A stretch of DNA of 28,482 nt, from assembly GCF_000003605.2 (NCBI RefSeq), contig NW_003135361.1, positions 58,672-87,153 of the forward strand, read 5' to 3'. The stretch is from Saccoglossus kowalevskii. Lineage: Eukaryota > Hemichordata > Enteropneusta > Harrimaniidae. Within the stretch, counting starts at the first letter, position 1. Each line of letters opens with the position of its first letter. The notes under the pieces were generated by a model. The model did no database searches. It worked only from the letters and a program-made list of their open reading frames with translations, and was not told where the DNA came from. The translations under genes were made by a program, and so were the position numbers. Shown one piece after another: positions 21,828-28,482 of the stretch.

Positions 21828-22291
21828 GATGAATGAGTTGGTCAGAGGAAGTTGGAGAATTACAAAATTCCGATGCGTTCACGTGCCATAATACCCACTT
21901 TTTGAAAACGTCATCCAGGTATTGCTGGAATGGAAGAAGGATGACTGGGTATAATTTCTGAAATTGAGCAGGGAGTTGTGTACCATTTTAAGACCTTATA
22001 AGAAAACAACTTTATCTTTACATGCCTGGAAATGGCCAACTTGACCTTAGATTTGAAATCACATATCCACCTCTAGGATGCTCACATAAGTGTTCGAAAA
22101 AAATCCCTTCTTCTTGAGTGCATTTTTCATTTATTACAATTAAACATGGTTATCACATAACACACTACTTATCGGCTGGAATGCCACTCGGGTTAAAAAG
22201 GTTCCTCAGATCATCCTACCGGATATTATTCAAACAACCTATGCACAATCAGAAGGTCCAGTGGTACATTCTTACTGCTTGACGTCTAATC
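21828..22291 (+). pseudogene. Reverse transcriptase relic, Ty3/Gypsy-like
   Basis: Reverse transcriptase copies the element's RNA into DNA. Readable pieces in order: around 21828-21890 frames give ELVR-like, EEVGEL and ITKF segments, matching the start of gypsy reverse transcriptases; 21887-21942 gives FENVI and GIAGM-like pieces across frames, matching the block around the conserved HYPLP motif; 22175-22207 reads AGMPLGLKRF, matching the conserved [RK]MPFGL block; 22272-22291 resembles a ruined Y-x-D-D catalytic region in the expected place. The ~335-base distance between first and third blocks suits the family. Each block is broken by stops or indels, and the catalytic aspartates are not intact. 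Confidence 0.5.
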
Positions 22292-23550
22292 AGAATGCCT
22301 GATGGGTAATGTTTTCGACTTTAATTTATCATGCAGTATGGTTGTATATATGATAGAAAAAGTGTTAATTTTAGTCACATTTGAAGGTGGTCTTGTTTTA
22401 CCCAAAGATTTTTTCAATATTCATATTTGATTTACAGCATTTCAAGAAACGATGACATCACAGTAATTTTAAGAGCGTTTCTTTGAAAGGAGAGAAAATA
22501 AATCATTATTTTAGATTTTTCTAACATTTATATGATTCTGTGATATGTCTATTTTGTATGATATTTTATGGAGTTCGGGAATCCAATAAAAATTTGGCAG
22601 ACCATCCATTTGATTCTTGATTTTATTATAGTACATTGATGACTTGTGATTATTGAAAAAAATCAATTTTTCTAAATGGATTTTTCCAGTAAGCCTATGG
22701 CATTCCAAATAACCACTATATCATTGGAGGCTTATACATATTATATATATCTAACATGTATAACAGACAATAAATTAATCAGCAGGGTCTTTGATTACTG
22801 TCTTTAAACACTTTAGAGAATATTCTACAAGTACAAGTAAGAGAAAATGTGAACAGATTGGTTAAAAGATAAGATACTTTTTATTATAAAGTCAATTACT
22901 GGTATTGATAATCATTAGTTTCTATTTACAATCAATATACAGAAGCATAGAACGTTTTTTCCAGTCACAGAGGAGTAAGGGAAAACAGTGAAGTTCGTAT
23001 GTGATATTAAGTTCTAGAAGCTATTTCATATTATAACTCAACAAACTAAAACATCAGTTAGAACACGAAGAGTTGGAAGATTTTTTCTCTGTGTGTGATC
23101 GTATAACATATATTGTATTGAAGTATCTTAAAATTACTTGCACTGCGCTCAATCATGTCAATAATTGAATGTTGATGCGTACACACATCAAAGTATTCAA
23201 TTGGTTCTGTGTCCTTTTCTTGTATAATGGTATGTTGACTGTTGGAAGTGAACCAAACGTATTTTTTCTGTAACGTTATATTGATTTTGTATGTGCTCCT
23301 CCAGAAAAACCCACCCATGACTTCAGCAATCGAAGGCTACAGTACAGTTGCCAAACATTGATTTTACCCTGAACCCCAAATTATAGACTACCTAAAGTTT
23401 TTGGACTGTAAAAATTATATGTTTTGTAATGATTATTACATGACTATATGATGATCGGTTAAAATTATTACATTATCGACCAAAAGTAATCACAGTTTTT
23501 ATAGTAGATAATATTTGGTAATCTATTATCTAACTATTCAAACTAGCTAG
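22292..23550. other. AT-rich non-coding DNA, nothing recognised
   Basis: No further retroelement domains (RNase H, integrase) could be read downstream of the reverse transcriptase remnant. The 86-codon minus-strand frame at 23058-23318 has no recognisable domain. Confidence 0.5.
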
Positions 23551-23580
23551 ATGTTTCGGGCAATGGCTCTTCGTCACATT
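23551..23580 (-). ncRNA. Hammerhead-like core remnant (Penelope-type)
   Basis: On the minus strand the sequence reads TGACGA (23576-23571), a 4-bp stem with one mismatch (GAGC/GCCC) closed by CATT, then GAAAC. This is the order of a hammerhead ribozyme core: CUGANGA, stem II, GAAA. Penelope-like retroelements are known to carry minimal hammerheads of this kind. Here the first C of the core is G and stem II has an A-C mismatch, so it is unlikely to cleave. I do not see a clear GUC cleavage site or a Penelope coding region nearby. Confidence 0.3.
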
Positions 23581-24928
23581 ATCGATTACTATCGATTGTT
23601 ATTGCATCATTGGTCAAACATTACATTGTTGAATGGTATTAAATTCACAGTTAACTATTACACTATCAGTTGTAATGGTGGTTGGTCAAAACAAACAGCT
23701 GCAATTGTACAGTCATAACATGGGGTCAGTATTGACATGTTGCAGGTTTTGATTGTAGTAAATGCTATGTATTTATGTTACATAAATGTAGTGGCGTATA
23801 GATATGTGTCGGCTATATTTGTAAACACCTCCACAATACTCCTTTAACATAAATATTTGCGTGCAGTCGAGATAACCTTTACTAACTTAGAGAATAACTT
23901 AATCTTAGTTATAATAGATGTTAATAAATTAAGTCAAAATACTTACGTACAAAATAAATCCGACATCATGCAACGTAAAATTCAATTTACATTTGAAATA
24001 GAATGGATTTTAAAATTATTTCTAGCTACAGTAACCAATATGTTTTAATTGGATGAAAACTCGGGGACGTTTTAAATTAATATTAAGACATAGAAATGTT
24101 AAAAGAAATGTTGAAATGTGATGTCAATTTTTCGAATCATTATATAAAACGAGTTGGTCATGTACTCAACATGTTATCAAAACTCTAATATCGCTGTCAA
24201 AGTATCACAGATTTGAATGCAAATCATGTGATAATGTATTCCACATGGTAATGGAAAAGTATGAATATAGAATGCATATGAATGCTATATACACGTTAGC
24301 TACAATTCTTGCTATGAATTCGTTCGTTCTGCGTTTCTTTAATCCGTTTATTTCGGGTTGGGTTAGCACCATTGTAATCACAATGCAAGTGTCGCCCACA
24401 GGCCTATTGATTTTGTTCGATTTTTTTGTTGGGATGTGTAGTATAGATTCCTCGCAGTGCACAAGGTCTGGCTAAACATATGCGAAGATGTGATTTTTTT
24501 TAATTGAACTTTTTTTGAGAAAAGTGAAGTTTCCGGGAGACACAATTCCCTTGAAAAACAAATGTTTAGCTTAGTAGTTTTTAATTCAACGATGTTCAAT
24601 TGAAAACTACTAATGAGGTGATGTCACTATGATGAGTGTTGTGATTATTTTGTTCAGAATTTTTGGAAATATGCAAAAATGCACTTTTTATAACGACATT
24701 TTAGTGGAGATACTTGATATGCTGGTACATTGAATTATTTTGTGACGATTTCATCAATCCTCACTTTTTGACAAATAGTGTTTTTGACTTAAAAACTATC
24801 AACCCGATTGATTTGATACTTGATGATATCATTATTTTCTACCACCATGGATGTTTTAATATGTATATGTGTGTATAGTTATAGACAGTAGCATCAGGTC
24901 CAAGTAGGGTAATACTAGTACTATGGTG
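23581..24928. other. AT-rich non-coding DNA, nothing recognised
   Basis: Frames at 24205-24475 are open on both strands (76 and 85 codons). The plus one looks hydrophobic (LRFFNPFISGWVSTIVITM) but is unsupported by splice sites or family resemblance. Confidence 0.45.
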
Positions 24929-24938
24929 GTCACGTGAC
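24929..24938. promoter_or_regulatory. CLEAR/E-box palindrome
   Basis: GTCACGTGAC is a perfect 10-bp palindrome around CACGTG and equals the CLEAR consensus bound by TFEB/MITF/USF-type bHLH-zip proteins in animals. It stands alone, with no recognisable gene start beside it. Confidence 0.35.
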
Positions 24939-26177
24939 ATCATTAATATACATACAAATTATTAGAATCAAACCATTGCAGATACAGGTATACTGCCAGC
25001 TATAGATAAGATCCCTAGCATCCAAGCCAAAACCCACAGTAACCAAAAACAAAACAGCATGTTTAGTGACACCAGCAACCAAGAACAACCAGCTCAAAAT
25101 AATATATAGTCATAACTAGTATCATACTTTAAATTCCTTGAAATTTTGTTGGTGGGTATATCCCCATGCATCCACTGACGTATTCATAGAACGTTGGTAT
25201 GTTTGTATATGTTTTTTGCCCACATTCAAAAAAGTTCTTTCAAAGCGAAACAACTTGATTTTATGTTAAATAGTACAATGACGTTATGTACGTGCCAGCT
25301 GTTACTCGCACACATGGAGCGTAATGCGTTCCAATCCCACAGTGCAATGGCATATTATTATTATTCAATGACCCGGGCAATTGGGTAACGACTTTTTTAT
25401 TGAAATAACGTCTGCCAATCACACGACTTCACGCACTGTTTCGATAACATTGGATGTGTGTTATTGAAATGCATTCAAAGGGAGATTGCTACGTTGTCAA
25501 CACTGGTAAAATAAGTCAGTCATAAAAGATACGCCTTAAGGTAGGTTTACCGATTACAACAATCATGATAACGTGATTTGATTGCGTATGATGTATATTT
25601 CACATACTGCATACTGTTATTCTTATGTCGGGTACTTGAGGAGTGCACGCAATCTGATTAATTGTCTCATCATCATGTCCAATTTGTCATTATTATTTAG
25701 CCAAACTCACTGTTCACACACAGAAAACATTGCGTGTTGACACAGAATACTTATTGAGTATTGACTATTTAGCGTCTGTCACCCTTTTTTAAAATTAAAT
25801 TACGCCTATTTGTCTTGTCCTGTTTCTAATAATATCTCAAGTCAGCATGCACGCTGCGGGAGTAGACATTTTGCGCTTATTTGGGTTTTTACCGTTCCTA
25901 TAAAACACGGGAGTAACAGGATTGCGGCAAAAACGTCATTAAATGATGTATCGACAGACCGGATACTGGTAAAATAGAAAACTTATGTATGCTAAATCAC
26001 GCTATGTGTAGGTGTGTGTGTGCCTGAGGTCGAATTCTCTTATAAAATCAAAATTGATTTAACAGCTGCTACTCATTCATAAGTGACTGTGAACAAAGAC
26101 TTAATGTATCTTTGATCATACTAATATGTTATATGCAGTAAGCCCCAGAAACCTTCAAGTGACCCAACGGCAGTCAG
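24939..26177. other. AT-rich non-coding DNA, nothing recognised
   Basis: A short GT run near 26010-26021; no coding structure. The 64-codon frame at 25194-25388 has no recognised domain. Confidence 0.5.
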
Positions 26178-26243
26178 TGCAAATCTAATTGTAATTGTCC
26201 AGGTTAGATTTGCAGTAATATATATAATAGAACATTTCTATTA
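26178..26243. repeat. Two neighbouring perfect hairpins
   Basis: First: TGCAAATCTAA (26178-26188) and TTAGATTTGCA (26204-26214), an 11-bp perfect stem with a 15-base loop. Each arm carries ATTTGCA, seven of eight bases of the POU/octamer site. Second: TAATAGAA (26225-26232) and TTCTATTA (26236-26243), an 8-bp stem with a CAT loop. Stems are too short for a microRNA precursor. Confidence 0.5.
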
Positions 26244-26504
26244 CATTTCGGCTAAGTCGTCATTGTACAAAAATCCATGTTACGTTAGCACCTCGTGGCA
26301 GAAGGTTGTCGTAGCAGTTGTAATTACAGATTATTCATACAAAAATGTTTGCTAGTTAGTACAAATCATCTCCGAGGATCTGTCTAGTTTCAAACGACTA
26401 AAGGCTTAAGCTTGACAAGTATTCAGTCTCAGAACCCCCAAACGATATATATTAAGTGTCAAACCTACTTGAAACTGTCTAGATGGTTAACAATATCTTT
26501 TAAT
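26244..26504. other. Non-coding DNA, nothing recognised
   Basis: Leads into the ATTT tract; no feature recognised. Confidence 0.4.
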
Positions 26505-26755
<251 letters not shown>

Positions 26756-27396
26756 TAATGGGAGGAAGTGTATAATGTGAGATGTTACTTCCGGTGATAC
26801 AAAACTTTATCGAGGTGTCAACAATATATATGTATTGTGTATATACATGTTATTTTGCCTTACCTAGGGGTTAATGGCATGGAAGCATTTGCATTCACAA
26901 TTTAGAAAAAAAACACGATGTCTCCATTATAGCAACGTTAAGGCAACGCTATACAATTCAATAACATCCTATCATATCTTACACTATAGTGCCTACTCGG
27001 GTAAAATGTCATTAAGTAAATATGCAAATCAACTGCTGCTGATCTGCAGTGACTGGAAAAGTTAATGATAAGCAAACGTACATTAGGAGTTGAGGCAAAG
27101 GTCATAGGTTATGAGCCATTGATTATTAACCTTCCAAGCCACTGCAGATGATTTCACCACTGTCATAAATTAGCACTAGAATTTCAATACAGTCACGTAC
27201 GTTTAATACAGATACAATTTGTTAATGGGATTATGTGTTTAAAAAAAACAAAAAAAAATCAATTTGATATTTAAATGCGCATATATTACGTGAAGTATCG
27301 TGTTCTTTTTGCCCATGACAACAATCTTTTGGTTTACATAAACTTGTAGTTGTTTGCCGCCATTTTCCCCACATAAGTTTAAGACAGATGAATAAA
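26756..27396. other. Non-coding DNA, nothing recognised
   Basis: No coding or repeat structure recognised beyond short A runs (for example 27241-27258). Confidence 0.5.
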
Positions 27397-27424
27397 GTGC
27401 ATTGTGTCATCTTACACAATGCGC
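27397..27424. repeat. ATTGTGT/ACACAAT hairpin, copy B
   Basis: An 11-pair stem, GTGCATTGTGT (27397-27407) with ACACAATGCGC (27414-27424), one of the pairs being G-T, around the 6-base loop CATCTT. The central 21 bases match copy A at 19909-19929 at 19 of 21 positions. Confidence 0.55.
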
Positions 27425-28180
27425 AAAACAAGACAATACCTCTTCAATTGCGAAATGTATCAAATTGTATTAGCTTTAAAATTGAATTATCATATTTTGT
27501 GTAGTTAAAAAATGAATATATTTACTTATTATACATCTGTCACCGTAACGCCATAGGTTACAGCGTGTCGTAATTTTTCGGTATTGCAGTTGGTATTTTC
27601 ATCCGACCATATTAGGAAAAGCGAATTCCAAATATGGGATGATTACGCGCGTGAGCGTCCTCTAAGTGCATACCGCAAAGTATGCACTCCGACAGTACAC
27701 GTCGCATCGATTTTCGCTGTGCGTCGCTCGATACTCCGGTTGTACTGTCTTCGTGTATACTTTTCGGTATCCTCTTAATAATAACCTCATAATATATATT
27801 CGCTAAAAGTAGCATTTGAAAAGAAGAAATGTAATGTACCAAAAATATACAATAACTACTTCATCAATTCTTCCACCCCTTACTAGTCAAATATTAAAAT
27901 AGATATATACTATATTGCACATATATTTAGTGTGCATATGTACCTCCCTCTCCCATGATGCATCGGGTAGACTAAGAATAGTTGAAACACACGAATAAAA
28001 GCAAAACAATCCGTAGATGGTATGTGTGAATATATAGATAAATTTAAAGCGAACCTAAATGCGGCCTTAATTTATAGTTGTGTTCTAAACTGTATTCGAA
28101 ATAATATTGCAGTGGTTTAATTTTGTTTTAATTATAACTGTAGCTTGGATAGGCATTTGAAGTGCTTGCAATTAAACACC
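27425..28180. other. Non-coding DNA with one hairpin
   Basis: Overlapping frames of 64 and 76 codons on opposite strands (27584-27842) lie in a CpG-richer patch (27640-27740). A TTTTTCGGTATTGCAG acceptor-like sequence precedes 27590, but no family is recognised. The hairpin is listed separately. Confidence 0.4.
27665..27688. repeat. Perfect 9-bp hairpin
   Basis: AGTGCATAC (27665-27673) and GTATGCACT (27680-27688) pair perfectly around CGCAAA. The stem does not extend further. Confidence 0.5.
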
Positions 28181-28234
28181 ATGGAGGCCATTCATGGAGG
28201 AAATAAACAACGAACGAACATATTTAACATCCAG
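28181..28234 (+). CDS. Possible first coding exon (18 codons)
   Basis: The ATG at 28181 sits in an ideal vertebrate-style Kozak context (CACCATGG). The frame reads MEAIHGGNKQRTNIFNIQ to a CAG/GTACTT donor-like junction after 28234; without splicing it ends at a TAG at 28259 (26 codons). No TATA box or upstream exon is clear and no family is recognisable from so short a peptide. It could equally be a chance start codon. Confidence 0.15.
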
Positions 28235-28482
28235 GTACTTTTCAAAGCTATGACGTTTTAGTATCTGATCGCATTCGTGTACGCCATTGTACATAGCCGT
28301 TCATGCTGCCAAGCATTGTGTACTACTAGTATAAACTCAACTTTTATATGCACAATGTGCTTTTTAAAACTTGGGTTAGAGCCTTATGCGTTTGAACCAC
28401 AGTATCCTGAGAGTGGAAGCCCAATTGCGTTAAAGTACCGTACTTCCCCGATCGTAAGCCCCTCCCGAGTATGAATCCCATT
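28235..28482. other. Window end, nothing recognised
   Basis: The 65-codon frame at 28277-28474 has no recognised domain and no splice-site support. Confidence 0.4.

Larger units (their letters stand above)
20329..22291 (+). mobile_element. Decayed Ty3/Gypsy-like retroelement remnant(s)
   Basis: Short, frame-broken peptide segments in plus-strand order resemble parts of a Ty3/Gypsy gag-pol: a protease-like segment (20497-20747), a doubtful zinc knuckle (21213-21317), a second protease-like segment (21439-21569), and a reverse transcriptase with N-terminal, middle and PFG-type blocks (21828-22291). The plus strand is locally A-rich, as is common in retroelement coding strands. Spacing within the reverse transcriptase fits the family, while the protease to reverse transcriptase distance is short, implying deletion. 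Two protease-like segments in one orientation suggest two nested or tandem relics. I found no long terminal repeats. Many stops and frameshifts show it is long dead. Identification is by pattern reading only. Confidence 0.5.

Noticed and set aside
24205-24475. Overlapping open frames on both strands, the plus one hydrophobic like a membrane protein
   Set aside because: No family resemblance, no splice sites bounding it, and hydrophobicity follows from T-rich codons.
27665-27688. Hairpin as a microRNA precursor
   Set aside because: A 9-bp stem with a 6-base loop is far shorter than a pre-miRNA; pairing does not continue beyond it.

Overview
The window reads as AT-rich (roughly two-thirds A+T by eye), non-coding nuclear DNA from a eukaryote, most likely an invertebrate animal. 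No open frame exceeds about 112 codons, the longest ones are low-complexity or chance frames, and there is no operon-like packing, Shine-Dalgarno pattern, rRNA, convincing tRNA or CRISPR array. What can be supported is the debris typical of metazoan intergenic or intronic DNA: short non-autonomous DNA transposons with terminal inverted repeats, a heavily decayed Ty3/Gypsy-type retroelement, simple-sequence tracts, small perfect hairpins, and scattered motifs matching known animal transcription-factor sites. The species cannot be named from this sequence.

Layout. 1-7060: mostly unannotatable AT-rich DNA with one TATA-like promoter candidate (about 2100), a TA-rich microsatellite (3532-3598), a CRE palindrome (5215) and a G-run (5798). 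7061-9023: two TTAA-flanked inverted-repeat elements (7061-7626 and 8859-9023), with a direct-repeat nuclear-receptor site just outside the first and a CpG-richer, promoter-like patch at 8461-8703 between them. 10177-10429: a minus-strand block bounded by splice-like signals. 10849-11635: a third inverted-repeat element, containing two diverged copies of a ~100 bp unit, a perfect RFX X-box palindrome and a GACA tract. 12205-12506: a cluster of regulatory-looking motifs (paired CREs, five GATA sites in 80 bp, two hairpins). 12507-19900: largely featureless, with weak exon candidates and a diverged ~125 bp tandem pair. 20214-22291: a palindrome-rich stretch followed by decayed Ty3/Gypsy-like gag/pol remnants on the plus strand (two protease-like segments, a doubtful zinc knuckle, a reverse transcriptase with several recognisable blocks in the right order). 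22292-28482: AT-rich DNA with a minus-strand hammerhead/Penelope-like core remnant (23551-23580), a CLEAR-box palindrome (24929), a long ATTT microsatellite (26505-26755), several hairpins, and a small ORF in ideal Kozak context followed by a splice-donor-like site (28181).

There is no set of genes here that works together, and I found no intact novel system. The observations most worth checking are the unannounced Gypsy relic, the three inverted-repeat elements (one carrying an X-box), a hairpin motif found twice almost unchanged 7.5 kb apart, and the CRE/GATA cluster near 12.2-12.5 kb.
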